From positions 372,001-436,000 of the forward strand of contig NZ_BMRA01000002.1 in the NCBI RefSeq assembly GCF_014648395.1: 64,000 nucleotides of DNA, in the 5' to 3' direction. This document shows, piece by piece, positions 45,484 through 53,021 of this stretch (position 1 is the stretch's first letter; every line of letters starts with the position of its first letter). Source of the stretch: Micromonospora fulviviridis (GTDB lineage: Bacteria > Actinomycetota > Actinomycetes > Mycobacteriales > Micromonosporaceae). The position numbers and the translations under genes were made by a program. Below the pieces are notes generated by a model, which was not told where the DNA came from, made no database searches, and saw only the letters and a list, made by a program, of their open reading frames with translations.

Positions 45484-46071
45484 TCAGGCGACCGAGGGCA
45501 GGAACGACGGGCGGGAACCCTCGTAGGCGCTGATCTCGGCCTCGTGCCGGAGGGTGAGTCCAATGTCGTCCAAGCCCTCCATCAGCCGCCAACGGCTGTG
45601 GTCGTCCAGCGGGAACGCCCAGGTGGCGTCACCGGCGTGGACCTGGCGGGCGGCGAGGTCGACAGTGATCGGCGTGGTCGGCTCGGATTCCACGAGATCC
45701 CACAGTTCTTCCACGGCTTTCAATTCCAGCTCGACCGGAAGGAGACCTTCCTTGAGCGCGTTGCCGCGGAAGATGTCGCCGAAGCGGGGCGAGATGACGG
45801 CCCGGAAGCCCCAGTCCCGCAGCGCCCAGACGGCGTGCTCCCGGGAGGATCCGGTGCCGAACTCGGGGCCGGCGATCAGAATCGACGCACCCGAATGGGC
45901 CGGATCGTTGAGGACGAATGACGGGTCCTCCCGCCACGCGTTGAACAGTCCGTCCGCGAATCCGGTCCGGGTCACCCGCTTGAGGTACACGGCGGGGATG
46001 ATCTGGTCGGTGTCCACGTTGGATCGGCGCAGCGGCACGGCCGTGCCGGTGTGGGTGGTGAACTTGTCCAT
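45484..46071 (-). CDS. leuD: 3-isopropylmalate dehydratase small subunit
   Basis: This 195-aa protein starts [30 protein letters not shown] and has [18 protein letters not shown], both typical of LeuD. It forms the swivelling small subunit with LeuC and isomerises 2- to 3-isopropylmalate. The gap to leuC is 15 bp. Confidence 0.97.
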   Translation of the reverse strand: MDKFTTHTGTAVPLRRSNVDTDQIIPAVYLKRVTRTGFADGLFNAWREDPSFVLNDPAHSGASILIAGPEFGTGSSREHAVWALRDWGFRAVISPRFGDIFRGNALKEGLLPVELELKAVEELWDLVESEPTTPITVDLAARQVHAGDATWAFPLDDHSRWRLMEGLDDIGLTLRHEAEISAYEGSRPSFLPSVA

Positions 46072-46086
46072 CTCTCGGCTGCCCTT

Positions 46087-47529
46087 CTACAGGTCGGCGG
46101 GGGCGGCCAGCCGGCCGACCACGGCGGTGGCGGCGGCGACCGGCGGGGACACCAGGTGGGTACGCCCGCCCCGGCCCTGGCGGCCCTCGAAGTTGCGGTT
46201 GGAGGTCGAGGCGGAGCGCTCGCCGGGCTTCAGGGTGTCCGGGTTCATGCCCAGGCACATGGAGCAGCCGGCGAAGCGCCACTCGGCCCCGGCGTCGGCG
46301 AAGACCTTGTCCAGCCCCTCCGCCTCGGCCGCCTCGCGGACCGCGGCCGAGCCGGGCACCACGAGCATGCGTACGCCGTCGGCGACCCGGTGCCCGCGCA
46401 GCACGTCGGCGGCGGCGCGCAGGTCCTCCAGCCGGCCGTTGGTGCAGGAGCCGACGAAGACCACGTCCACGGCCAGGTCACGCAGCGCGGTGCCGGGGGT
46501 CAGGTCCATGTACTCCAGGGCCCGGCGGGCGGCGACCCGCTCCGGCTCGGTGGCGAACTCCTCCGGGTCCGGGACGGCCGCGCCCAGCGGCACGCCCTGG
46601 CCCGGGTTGGTGCCCCAGGTGACGAACGGCGTGATGCGGCCGGCGTCGAGGGTCACCTCGGTGTCGAAGGTCGCGCCCTCGTCGGTGGGCAGCGTCCGCC
46701 AGTAGGCCACCGCCGCGTCCCAGTCGGCCCCCTGCGGCGCGTGGGGCCGCCCCTTGAGGTACGCGAACGTGGTCTCGTCCGGCGCGATCATGCCGGCCTT
46801 GGCGCCCCACTCGATGGACATGTTGGCGATCGTCATCCGGCCCTCCATGGAGAGGTTCCGGATCGCCTCGCCCCGGTACTCCACGATGTGGCCACGCCCG
46901 CCGCCGGTGCCGACCTGGGCGATCAGGGCGAGCACCAGGTCCTTGGCGGTGACGCCCGGGGCGAGCTGGCCGGTGACGTTCACGGCCATGGTCTTCGGGC
47001 GGGCCTGCGGCAGCGTCTGGGTGGCCAGCACGTGCTCGACCTCACTGGTGCCGATGCCGAAGGCGAGCGCACCGAACGCGCCGTGGGTGGCGGTGTGCGA
47101 GTCGCCGCAGACGATCGTCATGCCCGGCTGGGTGAGGCCCAGCTGCGGGCCGATGACGTGCACGATGCCCTGGTTCTCGTCGCCCAGCGGGTGCAGCCGT
47201 ACGCCGAACTCGGCGCAGTTGCGGCGCAGCGTCTCGATCTGGGTGCGGGAGGTGGGGTCCGCGATCGTGAGCAGGTCGCCGCGCCGGGAGCGGAAGGCCG
47301 GGTCGTCGTACCCGGTCGGGGTGTTGTGGTCCTCGGTCGCGATCGTCAGGTCGGTGCGGCGGACCCGACGGCCGGCCAGGCGCAACCCGTCGAACGCCTG
47401 CGGGCTGGTGACCTCGTGGAGCAGGTGCAGGTCGATGAAGAGCAGGTCCGGCTCGCCGGTGGCGGAGCGGACGACGTGCGCGTCCCAGACCTTCTCGGCC
47501 AGGGTCCTCGGTTGAGTGACTCCCACCAT
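46087..47529 (-). CDS. leuC: 3-isopropylmalate dehydratase large subunit
   Basis: This 480-aa aconitase-family protein has [38 protein letters not shown] and [24 protein letters not shown]. The 4Fe-4S cysteines lie in SCTNGR and SMCLGMN. It works with LeuD in leucine synthesis. It is leaderless: TAGGAT lies 6 nt before ATG 47529. It is divergent from the IclR regulator. Confidence 0.97.
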   Translation of the reverse strand: MVGVTQPRTLAEKVWDAHVVRSATGEPDLLFIDLHLLHEVTSPQAFDGLRLAGRRVRRTDLTIATEDHNTPTGYDDPAFRSRRGDLLTIADPTSRTQIETLRRNCAEFGVRLHPLGDENQGIVHVIGPQLGLTQPGMTIVCGDSHTATHGAFGALAFGIGTSEVEHVLATQTLPQARPKTMAVNVTGQLAPGVTAKDLVLALIAQVGTGGGRGHIVEYRGEAIRNLSMEGRMTIANMSIEWGAKAGMIAPDETTFAYLKGRPHAPQGADWDAAVAYWRTLPTDEGATFDTEVTLDAGRITPFVTWGTNPGQGVPLGAAVPDPEEFATEPERVAARRALEYMDLTPGTALRDLAVDVVFVGSCTNGRLEDLRAAADVLRGHRVADGVRMLVVPGSAAVREAAEAEGLDKVFADAGAEWRFAGCSMCLGMNPDTLKPGERSASTSNRNFEGRQGRGGRTHLVSPPVAAATAVVGRLAAPADL

Positions 47530-47566
47530 CTGGACATCCTAAATTCTGGGAGGTAAATTTCGGCTT
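47530..47566. promoter_or_regulatory. Compact divergent leaderless promoters of leuC and its IclR regulator
   Basis: Only 37 bp separate the starts. On the minus strand TAGGAT (47536-47541) lies 6 nt before ATG 47529. On the plus strand TAAATT (47554-47559) lies 7 nt before GTG 47567. The two -10 boxes are 12 bp apart, so each -35 would fall near the other gene's start and polymerases cannot bind both at once. The centre (AATTCTGGGAGG) is a likely IclR-regulator site. Confidence 0.7.
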
Positions 47567-48265
47567 GTGGGACACAGTATGAGCGGTGTCGGCGTTCTCG
47601 ACAAGGCGGTGGTCATCCTGGCCGCCTGCGTCGACGGCGCCAGCCTTGCCGAACTCGTTGAACGGACCAAGCTGCCCCGGGCCACCGCGCACCGGCTGGC
47701 ACAGGCGCTGGAGATCCACCGGATGCTGGTCCGGGACACCCAGGGCCGTTGGCGCCCCGGCCCCCGGCTCGGCGAACTGGCCAACGCCGCACCGGACGTG
47801 CTCCTGACCGCGGCCGAGCCGCTGCTCGCCGCGCTGCGCGACGCCACCGGGGAGAGCGCCCAGCTCTACCTGCGCCGCGCCGACGAGCGGATCTGCGTGG
47901 CCGCGGCCGAGCGGGCCAGCGGCCTGCGGGACACCGTGCCGGTCGGCTCGGTGCTGCCCATGACGGCCGGCTCGGCGGCGCAGATCCTGCTCGCCTGGGA
48001 GCCGCCCGAGGCGGTCATGCCGCTGCTGCCCCGGTCGAAGTTCACCGGCCGCACCCTCGCCGAGGTACGCCGCCGCGGCTGGGCGCAGAGCGTCGCCGAG
48101 CGGGAGGCCGGTGTGGCGAGCGTCTCGGCCCCGATCCGCGACCGCACGGGCCGGGTCATCGCCGCCATCAGCATCTCCGGCCCCATCGAGCGCCTGGGCC
48201 GCCGCCCCGGCGAACGCCACGCCATGGCGGTGGTCCGCGCCGGCCAACGCCTCTCCGGCCTCTGA
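47567..48265 (+). CDS. IclR-family regulator of leucine synthesis (NdgR/LtbR type)
   Basis: This 232-aa protein has an N-terminal winged helix (ASLAELVERTKLPRATAHRLAQAL) and an IclR effector domain (ESAQLYLRRADERICVAAAER, MTAGSAAQILLAW, GRVIAAISISGPIERL). Its place divergent from leuC is conserved in actinobacteria, where NdgR and LtbR control leuCD. GTG 47567 is kept because of the leaderless -10; ATG 47579 is the alternative. Confidence 0.92.
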   Translation: MGHSMSGVGVLDKAVVILAACVDGASLAELVERTKLPRATAHRLAQALEIHRMLVRDTQGRWRPGPRLGELANAAPDVLLTAAEPLLAALRDATGESAQLYLRRADERICVAAAERASGLRDTVPVGSVLPMTAGSAAQILLAWEPPEAVMPLLPRSKFTGRTLAEVRRRGWAQSVAEREAGVASVSAPIRDRTGRVIAAISISGPIERLGRRPGERHAMAVVRAGQRLSGL

Positions 48266-48296
48266 CCCCTGTCCCCTGGGTCGTGCCCCCTGGGTC

Positions 48297-48356
48297 GTTG
48301 ATCAAGAGGTTTGCGTCACGAATCGGCCCGGTCCTGACGCAAACTTCTTGATCAAC
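48297..48356. repeat. Long inverted repeat of GTTGATCAAGA type
   Basis: Arms of 22 bp (48297-48318 and 48335-48356) with one mismatch enclose a 16-nt spacer. Each contains GTTGATCAAGA and TTTGCGTCA. It sits in the intergenic region between the IclR gene and the tRNA-Glu terminator. It lacks a U-tract, so it may be a dispersed palindrome or a terminator for the regulator gene. Confidence 0.7.
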
Positions 48357-48378
48357 ACGAGCGGGTCCGGTGGAACGG

Positions 48379-48416
48379 CGAACGGCCCGTCTCGCGGGAG
48401 CGAGACAGGCCGTTCG
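48379..48416 (-). terminator. Terminator of tRNA-Glu copy 1
   Basis: 17-nt arms, with one mismatch and a GGGA loop, at 48379-48395 and 48400-48416, directly past the tRNA 3' end on the minus strand. Confidence 0.7.
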
Positions 48417-48422
48417 GTGTGG

Positions 48423-48495
48423 TAGCCCCGACCGGATTCGAACCGGCGCTACCGCCTTGAGAGGGCGGCGTCCTGGGCCGCTAGACGACGGGGCC
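48423..48495 (-). tRNA. tRNA-Glu(CTC), copy 1
   Basis: A 73-nt cloverleaf: GGCCCCG acceptor stem pairs with CGGGGCT, the D arm includes GTCTAGC, the anticodon stem CCGCC/GGCGG holds CTCTCAA, giving anticodon CTC, and the T arm has GCCGG TTCGAAT CCGGT. The DNA encodes the 3' CCA. Identical to copy 2. Confidence 0.95.
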
Positions 48496-48608
48496 AGGCA
48501 CTTTTCCTGCTTCACCGCCCTGACGAGCGGTGCGGCAGTAGTCTAGCGGCACCACGTCCGGCCCCCCGACGAGGGGGTGGGCCGCCGGAACGCGGGACCG
48601 CACACGAA

Positions 48609-48639
48609 ACAGCCCGCCCCACGAGGTGGGACGGACTGT
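48609..48639 (-). terminator. Terminator of tRNA-Glu copy 2
   Basis: A 14-bp stem with two mismatches around a GAG loop (48609-48639), just past the copy 2 tRNA on the minus strand. Confidence 0.55.
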
Positions 48640-48648
48640 CAACGCTTG

Positions 48649-48721
48649 TAGCCCCGACCGGATTCGAACCGGCGCTACCGCCTTGAGAGGGCGGCGTCCT
48701 GGGCCGCTAGACGACGGGGCC
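48649..48721 (-). tRNA. tRNA-Glu(CTC), copy 2
   Basis: The 73 nt are identical to copy 1 with anticodon CTC, but the three bases after the discriminator read CAA, so CCA is not encoded. It is 153 bp from copy 1. Confidence 0.95.
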
Positions 48722-48857
48722 AGAACTTCATGCTTCCGCGCCCTCGCGGGCGGGAAGCTGCACTCTATCAGAGATCATCTGCCGCCCCTCTCGCGAGGGG
48801 CGGAGCGGAACTCCGCCAGAATCCAGCGTCCGGGATTCTCGCGAATCCGCGGCTGCG

Positions 48858-48929
48858 CTGGGGTACCAGGACTCGAACCTAGACTAACTGAACCAGAATC
48901 AGTCGGGCTGCCAATTACCCCATACCCCA
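48858..48929 (-). tRNA. tRNA-Gln(CTG)
   Basis: A 72-nt cloverleaf: TGGGGTA pairs with TACCCCA, the anticodon stem ACTGA/TCAGT holds TTCTGGT with anticodon CTG, and the T loop has TTCGAGT. Discriminator G. CCA is not encoded. It lies with the Glu tRNAs, as in M. tuberculosis. Confidence 0.95.
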
Positions 48930-49035
48930 TTGGCCCCTTGCGGCGCCGGGAATGAACTTTACCCTCCCGGTGCCGGCAGGCCAAATCCAACCCCCCGAAC
49001 CGCCACTGAGCTGCGGAAACGAGGCGTCGGACGCA

Positions 49036-49839
49036 TCAGGCGACCGGTACCACCGGGTTGGTGAGTTCGCCGATCCCCTCGATCCGCACGGTGACCGTAT
49101 CCCCGTCGGTGAGCGGGCTAACCCCCGCCGGCGTGCCGGTCAGCACCACGTCACCCGGGAGCAACGTCATGACGTGGGAGATGTACGACACCAGGGCCGG
49201 CACGTCGAAGACCATGTCCTTGGTCCGGCCGAGCTGGCGTACCTCCATCTCCTCCGGGTTGCGACCGACCTCACAGCGGACCTCCAGGTCGGTGACGTCC
49301 AGCCCCGTGGTGATCCACGGACCGATCGGGCAGAACGAGTCGAAGCCCTTGGCCCGGGTCCACTGCCCGTCGGAGCGCTGGAGGTCCCGCGCCGTGACGT
49401 CGTTGGCGCAGGTGTAGCCGAAGATGGCCCGCTCGGCGGCGGCCCGGTCGGCCCGGCGCGCGCCCGGCGCGCCGATCACCACGGCCAGCTCGGCCTCGTG
49501 CTCGACCTGCTTGGAGAAGAGAGGCAGCCGGATGGCGTCCCGGGGACCGATCACCGAGGTGGACGGCTTGAGGAAGAGCAGCGGCTCCTTGGGCACCTCG
49601 CTGCCGTGCTCGGCGGCGTGTTCGGCGTAGTTGCGGCCGACGCAGACCACCTTGCTCGGCAGGATCGGCGAGAGCAGCCGGACGTCGGAGAGCGCCCAGC
49701 GGGCGCCGGAGAACTGGATCTGCCCGAACGGGTGGCCCTCGATCTCGGCGATGGTCAGGCCCTGCGGCCCGGCCTCCGGCTCGCCCTCGACGACCCCGAA
49801 CGACATTCCCTTGGCATGAGCGAAACGAGCGATACGCAC
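49036..49839 (-). CDS. Fumarylacetoacetate hydrolase-family protein
   Basis: This 267-aa protein matches the FAH fold with VVCVGRNYAEHAAEHG, PLLFLKPSTSVIGPRDAIR, VEHEAELAVVIG (metal Glu/Glu), YTCANDVTARDLQ and GDVVLTGTPAGVSPL. It is likely a C-C hydrolase or decarboxylase acting on a diketo acid. The start is GTG 49839, leaderless behind TAGATT. M. tuberculosis Rv2993c adjoins gltS; here tRNAs follow instead. Confidence 0.9.
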   Translation of the reverse strand: MRIARFAHAKGMSFGVVEGEPEAGPQGLTIAEIEGHPFGQIQFSGARWALSDVRLLSPILPSKVVCVGRNYAEHAAEHGSEVPKEPLLFLKPSTSVIGPRDAIRLPLFSKQVEHEAELAVVIGAPGARRADRAAAERAIFGYTCANDVTARDLQRSDGQWTRAKGFDSFCPIGPWITTGLDVTDLEVRCEVGRNPEEMEVRQLGRTKDMVFDVPALVSYISHVMTLLPGDVVLTGTPAGVSPLTDGDTVTVRIEGIGELTNPVVPVA

Positions 49840-49845
49840 CCGGCC

Positions 49846-49851
49846 AATCTA
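49846..49851 (-). promoter_or_regulatory. Leaderless -10 box of the FAH gene
   Basis: TAGATT on the minus strand lies 6 nt before GTG 49839, with no Shine-Dalgarno. Confidence 0.55.
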
Positions 49852-50007
49852 TCCCCGACGGCCGGCCGGGCCACGCCGGACGCGGCCTCCGGCCGGCAGT
49901 TTGGCGCGCCAGGGTACGCCGGCCCGCGCCGGCCGGGGCGGGATTGCCGGCTTCGTACCCGCCCGGCGGGCCCGGGCCCATAGCTTCGGGGCCGGAGGTT
50001 CGTTCGT

Positions 50008-51399
50008 ATGCCTGCATCGAGACGACACCACAGGACCCTGGCAGTGCTCGTGAACTGCCTCGGCATCATGGCCGCCGTGCCGGCGCTGCCCGCGACGGCG
50101 CCCCGGGCGGCCGCCGCGCCCCCGCAACCGGCGGCTCCGCCGGCCGCGGCGGCCCGGGCCACCCCGATTCCGACCGGGATGCCCGCGGCGCCACCGGCGG
50201 TGCCGACCACCAAGCCGGCGCCGATCCAGCTGACCACGCCACCGGTCACCGTGGCGGTGGCGGCGGCCGGCACCCCGGCGCCGGGCTACCGGATCCAGGT
50301 CCGCAACGCCGGCCCCACGCCGGTGGAGACGACCGTCCGGCAGGAGCTGCCGACCGGGGCCCGGGCGACCGCCGTGACCGGTGGCGGCCGGGCCAACCGC
50401 CCGATCGGGTCGGCCACCGCCAGCGAGGTGACCTGGCGGCTGCGGCTGCCGGCGCGGAGCACCACCACGCTGAACACCGCGCTCACCGGGGCCGCCCAGG
50501 GCCGGCCCGTCACCGCGCCGACCTGCGCGTACGGCACCGACGGCACCCGACCGTACGACTGCGCCACGGCGACCTGGACGGCGCCCACGGTGCCGGCGGC
50601 GAAGGTGACCGCGGCCCCGGCCTGGCGCCGCCCGCCGGTGCTGCTGGCCGCGCTGGCCGCGCTCCTGGTCGTCACCGGCGGCGTGCTGTGGTGGGCGTGG
50701 CGGCGCCGGCGCTCCGGCCCGGCCCCGGCGGCCACCGGCACCACGCCCGGCCCGAACCGGCTCGCCGCCGGCGTCCCGCCGGTCGCCGGCGGGGTGGGCG
50801 GCCCGGCCGACCGCGGCACGGTCTACCCGCGCCCGGCGATGCCCGCCACCGCCGGACGGCGCCGACGGCCACCCGTCTGGCTGGTGGCCGGGGTCGCGGC
50901 CGCGGTGCTGGCCGGCGTGGTCGGCGCGGCGGCGTGGACGGCCACCCAGCGGGTCGCCGCCATGGACACCACCAAGCAGCCGACCAGCGGCGCCTGGGTG
51001 GGCAACAGCGTCACGGGCCCGCTCGGCGTCCCGCTGCGCGAGAGCGCGTTCGAGTTCACCGTCTACCGGCTGACCTGCGGCGCGGGAACGCAGCCCGCGG
51101 CACCGGCCGGCGGGCGGCAGTGCCTGGCCACGGTCGGGGTGCGCAACCTCACGCCCGGGGAGCAGACCTGGCACGGGCAGTTGCAGCGGGCGTACCTGCC
51201 CGGGGGCAACTGGGTGGCCACCGACGAGAGCGCCACCCGGGTGGCCAACCTCGGCCGGGACGTCTTCGCCCAGCCGGTCGCCGCCGGCTCCCGGGTGCTG
51301 CTGCCGCTCGTGTTCACCGTGCACGGCGCCGACCCACCGAAGCAGTTGGAGCTGCGCAGCGGGGTCTTCTCCGCCGGGGTGCGGGTGGACGTGCCGTGA
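50008..51399 (+). CDS. Secreted/membrane protein with two helices and two extracytoplasmic beta domains
   Basis: ATG 50008 has GGAGG 9 bp upstream, and a TAGCTT -10 lies at 49981-49986. The 463-aa protein has a signal helix, an Ala/Pro-rich stretch, a beta region (YRIQVRNAGPTPVETTVRQ) like a DUF11-type domain, a helix (VLLAALAALLVVTGGVLWWAW) and a cytoplasmic Pro/Gly linker with PVWLVAGVAAAVLAGVVGA as a second helix. The C-terminal 140 residues form a DUF4352-like beta domain with a Cys pair (LTCGAG, RQCLAT). The function is unknown. Confidence 0.75.
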   Translation: MPASRRHHRTLAVLVNCLGIMAAVPALPATAPRAAAAPPQPAAPPAAAARATPIPTGMPAAPPAVPTTKPAPIQLTTPPVTVAVAAAGTPAPGYRIQVRNAGPTPVETTVRQELPTGARATAVTGGGRANRPIGSATASEVTWRLRLPARSTTTLNTALTGAAQGRPVTAPTCAYGTDGTRPYDCATATWTAPTVPAAKVTAAPAWRRPPVLLAALAALLVVTGGVLWWAWRRRRSGPAPAATGTTPGPNRLAAGVPPVAGGVGGPADRGTVYPRPAMPATAGRRRRPPVWLVAGVAAAVLAGVVGAAAWTATQRVAAMDTTKQPTSGAWVGNSVTGPLGVPLRESAFEFTVYRLTCGAGTQPAAPAGGRQCLATVGVRNLTPGEQTWHGQLQRAYLPGGNWVATDESATRVANLGRDVFAQPVAAGSRVLLPLVFTVHGADPPKQLELRSGVFSAGVRVDVP

Positions 51400-51420
51400 C
51401 CGGGGGCGGGGCGGCGGTCG

Positions 51421-51426
51421 TACCCT
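51421..51426 (+). promoter_or_regulatory. Leaderless -10 box of the 294-aa gene
   Basis: TACCCT lies 7 nt before GTG 51434 with no Shine-Dalgarno. Confidence 0.5.
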
Positions 51427-51433
51427 GGGGTCC

Positions 51434-52318
51434 GTGACCGCCGCCCTCGCCCCCGCCACCGCGCTCGACGCGGCCGACTGGCAGGCCCGGCGTCGCGCCC
51501 ACGAGGAGCGGGTGGACGCCTGGCTGGCGCCGCACCTGGCCCGCCGCCGCTCCGGGGTGCGGCACCCCGTCGAGGACTTCCTCTTCACCTACTACTCGCA
51601 CCGCCCGGCCCAGCTGCGCCGCTGGCACCCCGGCGCCGGGGTGGTGCTGCGCGACGCGGACCCGGCCGGGTTCGGCCGGGACTACCGCGCCACCGCCGCC
51701 GGGGTCACCCTCGACACCGAGGGGGTACGCGCGCGGCGCGCCGAGTCGATCGCCTGGATCCGTACGCTGCTCGCCGCGACCGCCGGCCGCCCGGCCCACT
51801 TCGGGTGCTTCGGCATGCACGAGTGGGCGATGGTGTACCGGCAGACCCAGGACGAGGTGCGGCACAACGCCTGGCCGCTGCGGCTCAGCCCGGCGGCCAC
51901 CGCGGCGGTCGTCGAGGAGCGGGGCGTGCGGTGCAGCCACTTCGACGCGTTCCGGTTCTTCACGGCGCCGGCCCGGCCGCTCAACGTGCTCACGCCGACC
52001 CGGGAGAGCCAGCACGCGCTGGAGCAGCCGGGCTGCCTGCACGCCAACATGGACCTCTACAAGTGGGCGTACAAGCTCTCGCCGCTGGTGCCGTCGGAGC
52101 TGGTGGCGGACGCCTTCGCGCTGGCCCGGGAGATCCGCACGCTGGACATGCGGGCCAGCCCGTACGACCTGGCCGACCTCGGTCACCCGCCGGTCCGGGT
52201 GGAGACCCCGGAGGGCCGGGCCGAGTACGCCGCCGCCCAGCGGGACTTCGCCGGACGGGCCGCCGGATTGCGGACCCGGCTGCTGGCCGCCCTCGACGCG
52301 ACCGACCGGCCGGGCTGA
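51434..52318 (+). CDS. Conserved hypothetical protein (often mislabelled 3-methyladenine DNA glycosylase)
   Basis: This 294-aa protein has HPVEDFLFTYYSHRPAQLRRWHPG, HFGCFGMHEWAMVYR and CLHANMDLYKWAYKLSPLVP. The His/Asp/Trp/Tyr-rich motifs are strongly conserved in actinobacteria, as if forming a metal or ligand site. I recall similar proteins labelled 3-methyladenine DNA glycosylase, but I see no glycosylase motif. It is leaderless. Function unknown. Confidence 0.75.
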   Translation: MTAALAPATALDAADWQARRRAHEERVDAWLAPHLARRRSGVRHPVEDFLFTYYSHRPAQLRRWHPGAGVVLRDADPAGFGRDYRATAAGVTLDTEGVRARRAESIAWIRTLLAATAGRPAHFGCFGMHEWAMVYRQTQDEVRHNAWPLRLSPAATAAVVEERGVRCSHFDAFRFFTAPARPLNVLTPTRESQHALEQPGCLHANMDLYKWAYKLSPLVPSELVADAFALAREIRTLDMRASPYDLADLGHPPVRVETPEGRAEYAAAQRDFAGRAAGLRTRLLAALDATDRPG

Positions 52319-52327
52319 CCGGGGCAC

Positions 52328-52903
52328 TCAGCCGGCCGGGTGGCCCCGGTGCGTGGCCCACTCCTCGGCGAGGATCGACATGACGGTGGCGTCCACCCAG
52401 CCGTCGCCGTCGCGGAGGACCTGCCGCAGCGTGCCCTCGGCTACGAAGCCGACCTTCTCGTAGGCCCGGCGGGCGCGCGGGTTGAAGGCGAACACCTCGA
52501 GCCCGATCCGGTGCAGGCCGAGCTGCTCGAAGCCGTACCCGACGACGAGCCGGACCGCCTCGGTGCCGAGCCCCCGGTCCCGCCCGGCGGGGCCGATCAG
52601 GGTGCGGAAGTTGCAGCTGTCGTTGTGCCGGTCCCACTCGTTGAGCACCACCTCACCGACGCAGGCCCCGGTCGCCCGGTCCACGACGGCCAGGTCGAGC
52701 CGGTCGGGCTGGCTGTTGCGGGTGCCGTACCAGGCCCGCAGCCGGGCCGGATCGAGTCCCTCTCCGGGCGGGCTGCCGGTGAGCCGGGCGACCTCCGGGT
52801 CGGCCAGGATCGCCTCGAAGGCCGCGAGGTCGTCGTCGACGAACGGACGCAGCAGGACCAGGTCGCCGGTGAGGGTGGGCTTGACGGAGAAGTCGCTCGG
52901 CAC
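52328..52903 (-). CDS. GNAT acetyltransferase (RimJ/RimL-like)
   Basis: GTG 52903 (VPSDFSVKPTLTGDLVLLRPF) is the start; an AGAATT hexamer 6 nt before it suggests a leaderless transcript. The 191-aa protein has RDRGLGTEAVRLVVGYGF and FNPRARRAYEKVGFVAEG. The longer frame is a shadow of the LtrA gene. The acceptor is unknown. It overlaps no other gene and is divergent from LtrA. Confidence 0.85.
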   Translation of the reverse strand: MPSDFSVKPTLTGDLVLLRPFVDDDLAAFEAILADPEVARLTGSPPGEGLDPARLRAWYGTRNSQPDRLDLAVVDRATGACVGEVVLNEWDRHNDSCNFRTLIGPAGRDRGLGTEAVRLVVGYGFEQLGLHRIGLEVFAFNPRARRAYEKVGFVAEGTLRQVLRDGDGWVDATVMSILAEEWATHRGHPAG

Positions 52904-53021
52904 GCGGCGAATTCTGGGCGACCGCGTGGCGGCCCTCAAACAGTTTTCCGGCGCGCCGGTCCTTGGGGGTGATTGGGACGGATCCCCGGTCGGCGCCCGG
53001 CGCGGTTGGCACAGTGAGGTG

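Noticed and set aside
48930-49035. Possible missing gltX between the tRNAs and the FAH gene
   Set aside because: M. tuberculosis has gltS beside the FAH gene, but only about 100 bp lies here. It is simply elsewhere or lost; I could not test this.
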